Shown in pieces: positions 17,792-26,370 of a stretch of 53,674 bases of DNA. Every line of letters starts with the position of its first letter. The stretch's first letter is position 1. Source of the stretch: Bacillaceae bacterium UBA7792 (GTDB lineage: Bacteria > Bacillota > Bacilli > Bacillales > Cytobacillaceae); contig DLCS01000131.1 of the NCBI GenBank assembly GCA_002480735.1, forward strand, positions 1 through 53,674. The letters are read 5' to 3'. The notes under the pieces are model-generated. The model was not told the DNA's origin. It did not search any database and was given only the letters and a program-made list of their open reading frames with translations. A program made the position numbers and the translations under genes.

Positions 17792-18928
17792 ATGGATTTA
17801 TGTTATATCATTGATAAAGGTTTTACGAAACATAAAAACAAGTTTTATTGTAATGCAATAGATCTAAAATTGCTTATGAGATTCAAAGAATATTTTGATA
17901 ATATTATTGTTATAGGAAGAGAAAGTGAATATACTAATTCTTTTAAAGAAGTAGATATCCCAGGAGTATATGTGAAGCTAACTCCTACACTCTTCTCTCC
18001 AAAGAATATTTTACGAAATTATGGTGAAATAAATAAAACTCTATTAGATGGAATCCAGAAGTGCGATGTAGTTATGTATAAAGGGATAAATGGCTATTTT
18101 GCCAATAAAATGGCAAAAAGGCTTAATAAGATCAGTGTTGGATATATTGGTGGCAGTACGTATGATACTCTTGTAAATATTGGGAGCCCTCTAAAAAAAG
18201 GATTTGCGTGGGTTCCAGATTTAATGATTAAGAAATCGGTTAAAAATTCAGATTTTGTACAGTATGTTACAAATTATTTACTAGAAAGATATCCTACTAA
18301 TGGCGAGTATATCATTTGTTCAAGTGTTTTGGCTCCATCAATAAATGATGAAATAAGATTAAAGAGAATGGAAAAAATAAACAACAATAATAATCTAATT
18401 AATCTTGGTTTGATTGGTTATGTTGAAAATAACATTAAAGGTATAGATACAGCTATTAAAGCACTTAAGTACTTGGATAATAATTATCAATTGAAAGTAC
18501 TTGGAAGAGGAGATTATGAATGGCTTTTAAATATTGCAAAGGAGCTGGGTGTAGAGGATAGAGTTGAGTTTTGCGGTACATTACCTGGTGGTAAAGATGT
18601 TTGGAATTGGTTAGATGATATTGATATTTATATTCAACCCAGTATTACTGAGGGATTACCGCGTGCTACCGTTGAAGCAATGGGGAGAGGATGTCCAGTA
18701 ATAGCTGCAGATACTGGTGGTTTAAAGGATCTCATTGATTCGAAATGGAGACATAAGCCTAAAGATTACAAGGCATTAGCAAAACTTATTTTAGAGTTAA
18801 GTTCGAGTGAGGAAAAAATGGTGATTTCTTCAAACGAAAATATGGATATGGCCTCAAACTTTGACGAGAGAATAATTAAAGAAAAATATGATGAATTTTT
18901 TAATAGAATTATTTTAAATACAAAATAG
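17792..18928 (+). CDS. GT4 family glycosyltransferase
   Basis: A 378-aa GT-B protein. The C-terminal domain shows LGLIGYVENNIKGIDTAI, KVLGRGDYEW, and PSITEGLPRATVEAMGRGCP, the E-x7-E nucleotide-sugar site of family GT4. The start is the ATG at 17792 (MDLCYIID) behind AAAGGG; an in-frame TTG at 17759 is possible but has no ribosome site. It lies about 60 bases after the GT2 gene. Confidence 0.85.
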   Translation: MDLCYIIDKGFTKHKNKFYCNAIDLKLLMRFKEYFDNIIVIGRESEYTNSFKEVDIPGVYVKLTPTLFSPKNILRNYGEINKTLLDGIQKCDVVMYKGINGYFANKMAKRLNKISVGYIGGSTYDTLVNIGSPLKKGFAWVPDLMIKKSVKNSDFVQYVTNYLLERYPTNGEYIICSSVLAPSINDEIRLKRMEKINNNNNLINLGLIGYVENNIKGIDTAIKALKYLDNNYQLKVLGRGDYEWLLNIAKELGVEDRVEFCGTLPGGKDVWNWLDDIDIYIQPSITEGLPRATVEAMGRGCPVIAADTGGLKDLIDSKWRHKPKDYKALAKLILELSSSEEKMVISSNENMDMASNFDERIIKEKYDEFFNRIILNTK

Positions 18929-19068
18929 GCTAATAATTTCAAGACAGCTTTATGAAAAGATATATAAGTTTTCCAAAGTATATGGATTTTATTGTTTTGT
19001 ATTAATAAAAAGATTATATCTTATCAGTATTTTTAGGATTTAGGTTGCTTTAAAGAAAGGCGAAAATT

Positions 19069-20343
19069 ATGATTATCGTAATAAAATTAATAACTTTTTT
19101 AATTGGTAGTTTTCTTCTTTTTAATATAGTAAAGGCATTTTTTTTGAAAGATAACTACAACACAATTATATATCCTACAGTAGTTTTTTACTTTTTTTGC
19201 TACTTACCATTATTTTATGATCTTGTAATTGGAAGACCAGATTATGATTTGAAATTTTCAGGGTTTATCGTAAGTTTCAATAATACAGTTGTAGAAATTA
19301 TATACTGTTTTGTTCTTATTTATATAATGTTATTATTTCGTTCTTTCCAAAAAAGACACTTTTATAGGAAAAAGTTAGAGTTCAATTCTACTTCTTCTAA
19401 TTGGTTTTTTATCTTAGGAATTTTAGGAATGACATTATATGTTTTACCACTTTTATTTAACCCGCATATATTTTCAGTTATTCTAAATTATGATATATGG
19501 TATTATGCAGATGAAACTTTTAGTCAAATTAAATCATTTAGTTTTTTCTTCATATTCATTTCTTTATTTTTGTTAATTATTGAAGAAAACAGAAAAATCT
19601 TTTGGCTGAAATTAATTATATTAATTCCATATATATATTTAGGTTTTCTTATGAACGGGAAAAGAAACATAGTGTTTATATTCTTTGTTGGATTAATTTA
19701 CATTATTTTAACAAATAGAATAATAAGAAATAAAATGATATACATTTTTATAATTCCCATAATATTATTCTCATTACTTTCTTATTCTTCATGGTACCAG
19801 GACGATTTCAATCGAGGGGGAGGGGACTCGTTTCAGGAGGAATATACAGATTTTAGAGTGAATTTTGGTAGAGATAATACAATGAAAATGGTTATTTATT
19901 CGGAGTTATTCGATAATAATAAGATATTAGATTATAAAGGACAAAGTATGCTTTTTTATCCAACTGCTTTCATACCGAGAGACCTTTGGGAGGATAAACC
20001 ATTACCGTTCTCTCAATATTTAACAAGTTATTTATTAGGATATCAAGATGGAAGGTTATTAGGATGGTCAATGACAACAAACGTTATCGATGAATTTCTT
20101 GCTAATTGTGGTATCTTTATTGGAGCACTCCTTTCCCCTTTCTTTTATATTTTCTTATGTAAACTGGGAATGCGATACTCCAAGGGTATACTAGGAAATT
20201 TGGTTTTAGTTCTTTCAATCTTCTTGTCAATAATTCTCATGGCTGTTCAGATGTCAGCATTTGTAACTGCATTGTATTTATTAATTCTTTGTATAGTTAT
20301 ATATAAATTCTCTAGTAGATTTACTTTAAAAATAAAAAGATAG
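19069..20343 (+). CDS. wzy: Oligosaccharide repeat-unit polymerase (Wzy-like)
   Basis: A 424-aa integral membrane protein with about 10-12 hydrophobic segments and one large extracytoplasmic loop (about residues 240-320, with GGDSFQEEYTDFRVNFGR and FIPRDLWEDKPLPFS). This topology fits O-antigen/capsule polymerases, which link undecaprenyl-bound repeat units outside the membrane. Wzy proteins share little sequence, so the call rests on topology and on its place beside the flippase. The coding sequence is very AT-rich. Confidence 0.82.
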   Translation: MIIVIKLITFLIGSFLLFNIVKAFFLKDNYNTIIYPTVVFYFFCYLPLFYDLVIGRPDYDLKFSGFIVSFNNTVVEIIYCFVLIYIMLLFRSFQKRHFYRKKLEFNSTSSNWFFILGILGMTLYVLPLLFNPHIFSVILNYDIWYYADETFSQIKSFSFFFIFISLFLLIIEENRKIFWLKLIILIPYIYLGFLMNGKRNIVFIFFVGLIYIILTNRIIRNKMIYIFIIPIILFSLLSYSSWYQDDFNRGGGDSFQEEYTDFRVNFGRDNTMKMVIYSELFDNNKILDYKGQSMLFYPTAFIPRDLWEDKPLPFSQYLTSYLLGYQDGRLLGWSMTTNVIDEFLANCGIFIGALLSPFFYIFLCKLGMRYSKGILGNLVLVLSIFLSIILMAVQMSAFVTALYLLILCIVIYKFSSRFTLKIKR

Positions 20344-20371
20344 CTTATCTTTTTTTAGATTGGATTGTGAA

Positions 20372-21619
20372 ATGAAAATCATGTCTAAGACCGAAAAACT
20401 GACGTTAAAGAGGAATTTTTCATGGAATTTTGTAGGAAGTTTAATATATTCCTTGAGCCAATTTTTAGTCATTATAATAATAAATAAATTTGGGAATGTC
20501 GAATTAGTGGGCTTATATACGCTAGGTTTATCAGTAACTGCTCCGATTATAATGTTGACAAATCTACAATTACGCCAAGTACAAGCCACTGATACAAATG
20601 GTGAATATCAGTTTAATGATTATTTTGGTATACGTATTCTCATGGGTTTTGTTGCTTTGTTAATAACATTAATCGTTACACTAATATTTGATTATGAATT
20701 AAGTATAACTTTAGTTATATTGGTTGTGAGTCTCATTAAAGTTGTCGATTCTTATAGTGAAGTAATTTATGGACATTTACAACAGAATGAAAGAATGGAT
20801 TATATCGGAGTTTCAAGAATACTCAAAGGGGTTCTAAATGTTTCGGTCTTTTTTATTGTGTTGCAATTAAAAGGAAGCTTAACTTTAACCTTAATACTAA
20901 TAACAGTTGGTTTGTTTCTTAGTTTTTTGATTTATGATGTCAGGAAGGTTAGATATTTTACTAATAAACTAACTCCTTCTTTTAAAATTACTAAAATGAA
21001 AGGTATAATTACATTAACATTCCCTCTAGGTTTGATGTTAATGTTGGGTTCATTAAATACGAATATTCCAAGAGTTCTTATACACAGATTTATGGGCACT
21101 GACTCTCTTGGATATTTTGCTAGTATTGCTTACCTTATGGTCGCCGGAAATTTATTTATAAGTTCTTTGGGACAGGCAGTAGCACCACGCTTAGCAAAGT
21201 TATATGCATCTGGGGAAAGCTCAAAATTTAATTTGCTATTGTTGAAAATGGCTGGGTTAGGTGCATTAATTGGATTAATGGGTGTTTTAGTAGCCACTAT
21301 TTTAGGAGAACAAATTTTAACAATTATATATAGTAGTGATTATGCTAAATACAATTATTTATTAATATTAGTAATGTTTGCGAGTGTATTTTCTTATTCG
21401 GCATCTTTTTTGGGTTATGGATTGACTGCCATGAGGAAATTTAATATCCAACCTATTCTTGGTGTTATTTGGAGTGGGGTTAGTTTGGTAACTTCAATTA
21501 TACTTATCCCCTATCTAGGTTTAAAAGGCGCCGGATATACATTGCTAATTAGTTCAATTATACAATTATTAACAATTCATATAACAATATGGTTTGGTTT
21601 GAACGAAAAGAAACAATGA
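20372..21619 (+). CDS. wzx: Repeat-unit flippase (Wzx-like, MOP superfamily)
   Basis: A 415-aa polytopic membrane protein with about 12 helices. The N-terminal LKRNFSWNFVGSLIYSLSQF and the LRQVQATD segment are typical of oligosaccharide flippases. It should move lipid-linked repeat units across the membrane for the polymerase. The start is uncertain: ATG 20372 or ATG 20381; neither has a strong ribosome site, so coupling to the polymerase gene 28 bases upstream is likely. Confidence 0.87.
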   Translation: MKIMSKTEKLTLKRNFSWNFVGSLIYSLSQFLVIIIINKFGNVELVGLYTLGLSVTAPIIMLTNLQLRQVQATDTNGEYQFNDYFGIRILMGFVALLITLIVTLIFDYELSITLVILVVSLIKVVDSYSEVIYGHLQQNERMDYIGVSRILKGVLNVSVFFIVLQLKGSLTLTLILITVGLFLSFLIYDVRKVRYFTNKLTPSFKITKMKGIITLTFPLGLMLMLGSLNTNIPRVLIHRFMGTDSLGYFASIAYLMVAGNLFISSLGQAVAPRLAKLYASGESSKFNLLLLKMAGLGALIGLMGVLVATILGEQILTIIYSSDYAKYNYLLILVMFASVFSYSASFLGYGLTAMRKFNIQPILGVIWSGVSLVTSIILIPYLGLKGAGYTLLISSIIQLLTIHITIWFGLNEKKQ

Positions 21620-21730
21620 TTGCTACATTTATTTAATATGAAAGAGTTTTAGAAATCACCAAATTGGAGTAGGTTTATTATATTATGAAAATGTTAATGA
21701 AATATTCTCAACAAAAGGATTGTGAAAACT

Positions 21731-22867
21731 ATGGGGAATCCAATTAGTGTTTTACATGTAATTGCGGGAATGAATCGTGGTGGAGCTGAAACTTTATTAA
21801 TGAATATTTTTCGGAAAGTTGATAAAGAAAAATTTAAGTTTAGTTTTCTAGTTCATTCTGGCACGGAGGGCCACTTTGATAAAGAAATTTTAGAATTGGG
21901 TGGCACTATTTTTAGAGCTGAAAATCCTAAAAAAAATTTAAAAAAATACAAAGAAGAATTAAGAAGTATTTTGGAGAACAAGGGAATAGATGTTGTGCAT
22001 AGTCACCTGTATAGCTTTAGTGGATATATTTTGAAAGTTGCCAACGATGCAAATGTCCCTGTTAGAATAGCACATAGTCACAATATTCAAGACGGATATT
22101 CAAAAGGTATTTGGAGGACACTATATAGAAATTATATGCGTTCTCTAATTAAAAAAAATAGTACAGATTTTCTTGCATGTTCTAAAGAGGCATGTATTTC
22201 TTTGTTTGGTAAATCACCTGAACAGAATTCAAGGATTAAGATTATCAAAAATGGAATAGATATATCCCTATTACAATTAATTGATAGGGAAAACTTTAGA
22301 AGAGATGTTATCTCTGAATTAGAGTTAAATGAAGGATCAACTATGATTGGTCATGTAGGTAGTTTTACCAAACAAAAAAATCACAAGCAGATTTTGGATA
22401 TTTTTCAAGAATATCTTGAAAAAGACCCTAACTCATATTTAATATTGGTGGGAGATGGTCCTCTAAAAGGAGAAATCATAAATAAAGTATCGAAAGAGAA
22501 TTTAACAAATAATGTTATTTTCTTAGGGATCCGTGAGGATATACCTAGATTAATGGCTGCTTTTGATCTGTTTTTATTTCCATCTCTTTTTGAGGGCTTA
22601 GGTATAGTATTGATAGAAGCTCAAGCTGCGGGGACTCAATGTGTTGTATCTGATAAAGTTCCTACTGAAGCAGATCTAAATATAGATTTATTAAATTTTA
22701 TGAGTTTAGACTCAACTTCGAAAGAATGGTCAGAAAGATTATTTGAACTTAAACACAAGAAATCATTAGATCGAAATGTTATTATGAACGCTATTAATCA
22801 AGAAAAATACAATATTGATTTTACAGTTAATGAGTTATGTAAAATATATAGTCAATTTATTGGCTAG
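21731..22867 (+). CDS. GT4 family glycosyltransferase (EpsF-like)
   Basis: A 378-aa GT-B glycosyltransferase. HVIAGMNRGGAETLLMNI at the N-terminus and the C-terminal IGHVGSFTKQKNHKQILD, LVGDGPLKGEI and SLFEGLGIVLIEAQAAG segments match the EpsF branch. It is the last intact gene of the EPS locus. AAAAGGA at 21713-21719 is 11 bases from the ATG at 21731; a GTG at 21722 is in frame but too close to that site. Confidence 0.87.
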   Translation: MGNPISVLHVIAGMNRGGAETLLMNIFRKVDKEKFKFSFLVHSGTEGHFDKEILELGGTIFRAENPKKNLKKYKEELRSILENKGIDVVHSHLYSFSGYILKVANDANVPVRIAHSHNIQDGYSKGIWRTLYRNYMRSLIKKNSTDFLACSKEACISLFGKSPEQNSRIKIIKNGIDISLLQLIDRENFRRDVISELELNEGSTMIGHVGSFTKQKNHKQILDIFQEYLEKDPNSYLILVGDGPLKGEIINKVSKENLTNNVIFLGIREDIPRLMAAFDLFLFPSLFEGLGIVLIEAQAAGTQCVVSDKVPTEADLNIDLLNFMSLDSTSKEWSERLFELKHKKSLDRNVIMNAINQEKYNIDFTVNELCKIYSQFIG

Positions 22868-23083
22868 TTTTTTAGTTTAAATAACAGAAAGAAATAATAA
22901 CAATATTATACTATAATAGCTTTGTATAAAGATTGAATTATAATTTGTAATATTAATCTTTTTATTTCGTATTTGCACATTGTGATATTAAATATAAAAA
23001 TTTACCACAAACACTCCCAAAAGCTTGTTATTATTTCATATAATAGATTTAAGAGTCACTGTTTTAAAAACAGTAATTTTTGT

Positions 23084-23194
23084 TGCTATGCGGATGTCTC
23101 AAAAGCAAAGCGAGAACTAGGTTGGACAGCAAAACGTGATATTATCGCCATGTGCCGAGATGCTTGGCGATTTGAGAAGAATTATAAGGAATAG
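23084..23194 (+). pseudogene. galE: galE remnant (UDP-glucose 4-epimerase, C-terminal 36 codons)
   Basis: The last 36 codons before the stop at 23194 read CYADVSKAKRELGW, then CRDAWRFEKNY, the invariant C-terminus of GalE. The reading frame continues upstream to 22973 but that part is unrelated, AT-rich sequence. The NAD domain and active site are absent, so it cannot be functional. It marks a deletion or replacement junction at the right end of the EPS locus. The 22868-23083 stretch before it holds nothing recognisable. Confidence 0.85.
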
Positions 23195-23201
23195 GAAATT
23201 T

Positions 23202-23237
23202 ACCCGCTGAGCCAAAATGGCTGGGCGGGTTTATTTT
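23202..23237 (+). terminator. Terminator at the EPS/prophage boundary
   Basis: ACCCGC 23202-23207 pairs with GCGGGT 23225-23230, and inside it AGCCA pairs with TGGCT, followed by TTATTTTTTA. It lies between the galE remnant and the convergent phage repressor gene and may serve the old galE transcript. Confidence 0.8.
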
Positions 23238-23891
23238 TTATGCATTTAAATTATTTTTCGTTAATATTTGTTCATCTATAATTTTGCCCTCTTCTAAATC
23301 AATAAGCATAGTTGTGATGTTTAGTCTTAACAGTCTTGGGGGGTATTTAAGAATAATCCCATATATTTTTTCATTACTAACTGCTATTGTGAATTTTGTA
23401 ATATCATCTCTATCGTATATAGCTAGCCTGCCATATGTACGTGATATAATATCTTTTGCTCGCATATCATCTCTGAAATGCTTGTCATCGTCTTCTCGAG
23501 TACGAAAGTACCTAAAATCAATATGCCATTCTTCTTTCCCTTTTTTAGCCACTATGTCTCCTATAGAAGGACCTCTCCTTGTCCGTTCAACTCCCCAACC
23601 GTCTATAATTAACTTAGGTGTAACAACTTCAATAAACCTTTCTTCCGCTTCTCTATGTTCAATCATAAAACTAGCATTTGAACTGATATATCCTGCTTTA
23701 TCCATAAGTTCTTCATAAGAAGTTTCTAAGACTGGAGCAATGGCTCTTAATACGTCGGGTGAGATTTTTTGCCTTTCGCCAGTTTCGATTCTGCTAATTT
23801 CCGCATTACTTACTCCTGACTTTTCAGCAAGCTCTCTTTGAGAAATTGACTTGTCTTTTCTTAACTGTTTTAAATACTCACCAAAGCTCAT
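23238..23891 (-). CDS. Phage repressor, XRE family, without S24 protease domain
   Basis: A 217-aa lysogeny repressor candidate transcribed away from the lytic genes. The N-terminal HTH (about residues 5-60) shows LKQLRKDKSISQRELAEKSG and NAEISRIETGER. The C-terminal half has no S24 autoprotease residues. Instead, GDIVAKKGKEEWHIDFRYF loosely resembles the core of a PD-(D/E)xK fold, possibly degenerate. The start is the ATG at 23891-23889 behind GGAGGG. Without self-cleavage, induction probably needs an antirepressor; a BRO/ANT-type protein is encoded at 28348. Confidence 0.82.
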   Translation of the reverse strand: MSFGEYLKQLRKDKSISQRELAEKSGVSNAEISRIETGERQKISPDVLRAIAPVLETSYEELMDKAGYISSNASFMIEHREAEERFIEVVTPKLIIDGWGVERTRRGPSIGDIVAKKGKEEWHIDFRYFRTREDDDKHFRDDMRAKDIISRTYGRLAIYDRDDITKFTIAVSNEKIYGIILKYPPRLLRLNITTMLIDLEEGKIIDEQILTKNNLNA

Positions 23892-23913
23892 AATAACCCT
23901 CCATTTCAATTTC

Positions 23914-23942
23914 ATTATACATAAAATGCTACCAAATGGCAA
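23914..23942 (-). promoter_or_regulatory. Repressor promoter
   Basis: On the minus strand TTGCCA (23942-23937), a 17-bp spacer, and TATAAT (23919-23914) form a near-consensus sigma-A promoter. The -35 overlaps a TACCAAATG operator core, consistent with autoregulation. Confidence 0.75.
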
Positions 23943-23944
23943 CA
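23927..23944. promoter_or_regulatory. Operator-like site 1
   Basis: TGCTACCAAATGGCAACA shares the core TACCAAATG with the site at 23999 and differs from the perfect palindrome at 24241. It overlaps the -35 of the repressor promoter. Confidence 0.5.
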
Positions 23945-23961
23945 CTTATTCACGATATCGA

Positions 23962-23991
23962 TTGACGTATGGTAAAACGCGGTGTTAGAAT
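23962..23991 (+). promoter_or_regulatory. Rightward early (Cro) promoter
   Basis: TTGACG (23962-23967), an 18-bp spacer, and TAGAAT (23986-23991) preceded by TGT (extended -10) point toward the small HTH gene. Operator-like site 2 follows the start point. Confidence 0.6.
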
Positions 23992-23998
23992 TGGTCTA

Positions 23999-24015
23999 TG
24001 TTACCAAATGTAAAT
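23999..24015. promoter_or_regulatory. Operator-like site 2
   Basis: TGTTACCAAATGTAAAT has TTAC/GTAA arms around a 5-bp centre and the same TACCAAATG core as site 1. Placed just downstream of the rightward promoter, it would block transcription when bound. Confidence 0.55.
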
Positions 24016-24035
24016 CAAAAAGAGGTGATACAACC

Positions 24036-24239
24036 ATGCGACTTAATGTTGAGTATCTTCAAGAGATCCTGAAGCAAAAACAGTGGTCTGAGCGGCAATT
24101 CGCTTTAAAAACGGGCTTATCTCCTGCAACTGTTTCACGTATACTAAGTAAAAAAAGAGGTGCAGGAGCAAAGGCGATTGGTGCAATTCGCAAAGCTTTG
24201 CCTGAGGAATCACTGGAAAAGTTATTTTTTTTGGATTAA
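24036..24239 (+). CDS. Cro-like small XRE regulator
   Basis: A 67-aa HTH protein, divergent from the repressor, in the position of Cro. The HTH reads QKQWSERQFALKTGLSPATV followed by SRILSKKRG. The start is the ATG at 24036 after AGAGGTG; an in-frame upstream TTG at 23982 lies inside the promoter. A perfect operator palindrome begins two bases after the stop. Confidence 0.8.
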   Translation: MRLNVEYLQEILKQKQWSERQFALKTGLSPATVSRILSKKRGAGAKAIGAIRKALPEESLEKLFFLD

Positions 24240-24240
24240 G

Positions 24241-24257
24241 TGTTACCGAATGTAACA
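24241..24257. promoter_or_regulatory. Operator-like site 3, perfect palindrome
   Basis: TGTTACCGAATGTAACA has 6-bp perfectly inverted arms (TGTTAC/GTAACA) around CGAAT. It defines the consensus for the two weaker sites and lies just after the Cro-like gene. Confidence 0.65.
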
Positions 24258-24260
24258 ATT

Positions 24261-24300
24261 TATAGTCAATAAAATGTTACTTGTATTATATAGTCAATAA
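24261..24300. repeat. 12-bp direct repeat upstream of the early operon
   Basis: TATAGTCAATAA occurs at 24261-24272 and 24289-24300, 28 bases apart, with a half operator TGTTAC between them. It is probably a regulator-binding region for the early operon that starts at 24321. Confidence 0.5.
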
Positions 24301-24320
24301 CACAAAAGGTGGTTTTAACA

Positions 24321-24653
24321 ATGAAAATTGAAATTGATGTTAAGGGTTTAGATGTTGTTGTAGCTGCTTTCAATAATCTTGCAAATGTATTGAGTGCTAC
24401 AAGTCTACCAACAGAAATTAATTTTGTGAAGGAAGTAGCCCCTGCCAAACAAGATGAAAAGGAAAACGCCAAGCCTAAGGTAACCAAAAACGTTACCACT
24501 CTGGAAAAGGTTAGAGCAAAACTCGCCGCATTATCACAAGAAGGCAAACAAGCCCAAGTGAAGGCCCTTATCACGGAATTTGGTGCGAAAAAACTTAGTG
24601 ATATCCCTGCTGGAAAATATGCGGAATTACTCAAGAAAGCAGAGGAACTGTAA
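24321..24653 (+). CDS. Phage early protein, unknown function
   Basis: A 110-aa protein. An N-terminal part (KIEIDVKGLDVVVAAFNNLA) is followed by a charged Lys/Glu linker and a C-terminal helical part of about 50 residues (LEKVRAKLAALSQEGKQAQV, then LLKKAEEL). Proteins like this precede DUF2800 genes in many Firmicute phages and are sometimes misnamed rRNA biogenesis protein rrp5. It may assist the recombination or replication genes that follow. The start is the ATG at 24321 after AAAGGTGG. Confidence 0.7.
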   Translation: MKIEIDVKGLDVVVAAFNNLANVLSATSLPTEINFVKEVAPAKQDEKENAKPKVTKNVTTLEKVRAKLAALSQEGKQAQVKALITEFGAKKLSDIPAGKYAELLKKAEEL

Positions 24654-25804
24654 TGGCACAGCACGCATTACTTTCCGCATCTGGTGCACATAGGTGGATG
24701 GTTTGTACCAAGTCTTCGAGATTGGAGGAGTCTATGGAAGAGGAAACATCAGTCTATGCCGAGGAAGGAACCCTTGCCCACGAGCTAGCAGAACTTAAGA
24801 TTGCAATGGAAGTAGGGCTCATTTCAAAGCAAAAGTACGCTAGGAAGTTAAAACAGATTCGCTCTGATCCACTTTATACGGAAGAAATGGACAAGGCAAC
24901 AGACTCACATAAAGATTTTTGCATTGAGCGGTTTAATGAAGCGAAAGCAGTCACAAAGGATGCAGTGATTATGCTCGAGCAACGATTGGACTACAGCCCT
25001 TGGGTCAAAGAGGGTTTTGGTACATCTGATACGACAATTATCAGTGAGAATACGTTAGAAATTATCGATCTTAAATATGGAAAAGGAATTGCGGTCAGTG
25101 CGTATGAGAATACACAAATGAAGCTTTACGCACTTGGGGCTATCAATCAGTTTGGTTTCTTATATGACCTCGAAACAATTCAAATGACTATTAGCCAGCC
25201 AAGACTGGATAGTATTTCTTCTTTTGAGATGTCGGTAGATGATCTTCTTACTTGGGCAGAAACTGATGTTCAACCAAGAGCTGAATTAGCATTTGCTGGA
25301 TTGGGGAGCTTTGTTGCTGGATCCCACTGTAGATGGTGCAAGGCGAAGGCGACTTGCAGAGCGAGAACGGAAGAAAATATGAAACTAGCTATTTTGGATT
25401 TTCAGCAACCGCCGCTACTGGCAGATGAGGAAGTGGTGGAAGTGCTCGCTTCGATTGATGAACTGATCAGTTGGGCAAAGGATGTTCAGGAATTTGCTTT
25501 AGCTAAGGCTATGGATGAAAACAAGCAGTGGCCAGGCATGAAACTTGTGGAAGGTAGAGGCAGCCGCAAATACACAGATGAAAATGCAATAGTTGAGGCA
25601 CTCACAACTGCAGGATATGACAGTGATGTGATTTATAAGAAATCACTTAATACGATTACGACACTTGAAAAAGAACTCGGCAAAAAAGCCTTTGAAGAGT
25701 TGCTTGGCTCATTGGTTACCAGGGCGCCGGGCAAGGTAAAGCTCGTGCCAGAAGAGGACAAGCGGCCAGAAATAAAAGCTTCACCCGAAGTAGACTTTCA
25801 ATAA
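24653..25804 (+). CDS. DUF2800 phage nuclease (Cas4/RecB-like)
   Basis: A 383-aa protein of the DUF2800 family. EEGTLAHELAELKIA near the N-terminus and TLEIIDLKYGKG match the PD-(D/E)xK nuclease core (D and K in IIDLKYG). A C-terminal cysteine cluster HCRWCKAKATCRAR resembles the iron-sulfur cluster of Cas4/AddB nucleases. It is likely a 5'-end exonuclease for recombination-dependent replication and is paired with the ssDNA-binding protein next. The ATG overlaps the stop of the preceding gene. Confidence 0.85.
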   Translation: MAQHALLSASGAHRWMVCTKSSRLEESMEEETSVYAEEGTLAHELAELKIAMEVGLISKQKYARKLKQIRSDPLYTEEMDKATDSHKDFCIERFNEAKAVTKDAVIMLEQRLDYSPWVKEGFGTSDTTIISENTLEIIDLKYGKGIAVSAYENTQMKLYALGAINQFGFLYDLETIQMTISQPRLDSISSFEMSVDDLLTWAETDVQPRAELAFAGLGSFVAGSHCRWCKAKATCRARTEENMKLAILDFQQPPLLADEEVVEVLASIDELISWAKDVQEFALAKAMDENKQWPGMKLVEGRGSRKYTDENAIVEALTTAGYDSDVIYKKSLNTITTLEKELGKKAFEELLGSLVTRAPGKVKLVPEEDKRPEIKASPEVDFQ

Positions 25805-25821
25805 TGAGGAGGAAATAAATT

Positions 25822-26370
25822 ATGGTAAAAATTACGATTGGAACAAAGGAAAACCCGGTACGTTTCAGTTATGCAAATGTGCACCAAGCGGTAAGTGTGA
25901 ATGGTAGTGATCCAAAGTATTCTGTGAGTATTATTATCCCGAAAACGGACAAAAAGGCCATTAAGAAAGTCAATGATGCCATTCAAAAAGCAAAACAAGA
26001 AAATAAGGATAAGTTTGGTGGAAAAGCGCCGTCGAATTTGAAAAGCCCATTGCGGGATGGAGATGTGGACCGTGAAGATGATGAGGCTTATGCGGATTCC
26101 TATTTCATTAATGCAAACAGCAAGATTAAACCAGGCATTGTGGATGCAGACTTAAATCCAATCATGGATCAAAGCGAGTTTTACTCAGGGTGTTATGGGA
26201 GAGTCAGTTTGACTTTTTACGCTTACAACGTAAATGGAAATAAGGGAATTGCAGCAGGGCTTCAAAACATTATGAAGACTGCTGATGGAGATCCACTAGG
26301 TGGCAGAAGTAGTGCTGAAGCTGATTTTTCTGATGATAGTGACGATGATGATGACGATCTCTTAGGTTGA
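25822..26370 (+). CDS. DUF2815 single-stranded DNA-binding-like protein
   Basis: A 182-aa protein with an OB-fold-like pattern (VRFSYANVHQA, KYSVSIIIPK, YSGCYGRVSLTFYAY). Its very acidic tail (DDSDDDDDDLL) is the hallmark of phage ssDNA-binding proteins such as T7 gp2.5. It should coat ssDNA and recruit the polymerase and nuclease. AGGAGG precedes the ATG. The neighbours are the DUF2800 nuclease and DNA polymerase. Confidence 0.85.
   Translation: MVKITIGTKENPVRFSYANVHQAVSVNGSDPKYSVSIIIPKTDKKAIKKVNDAIQKAKQENKDKFGGKAPSNLKSPLRDGDVDREDDEAYADSYFINANSKIKPGIVDADLNPIMDQSEFYSGCYGRVSLTFYAYNVNGNKGIAAGLQNIMKTADGDPLGGRSSAEADFSDDSDDDDDDLLG

Noticed and set aside
23195..23240. Left attachment site (attL) at the EPS/prophage junction
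   Set aside because: No repeated core can be tested because the right end is outside the window, and no integrase or tRNA is visible here.
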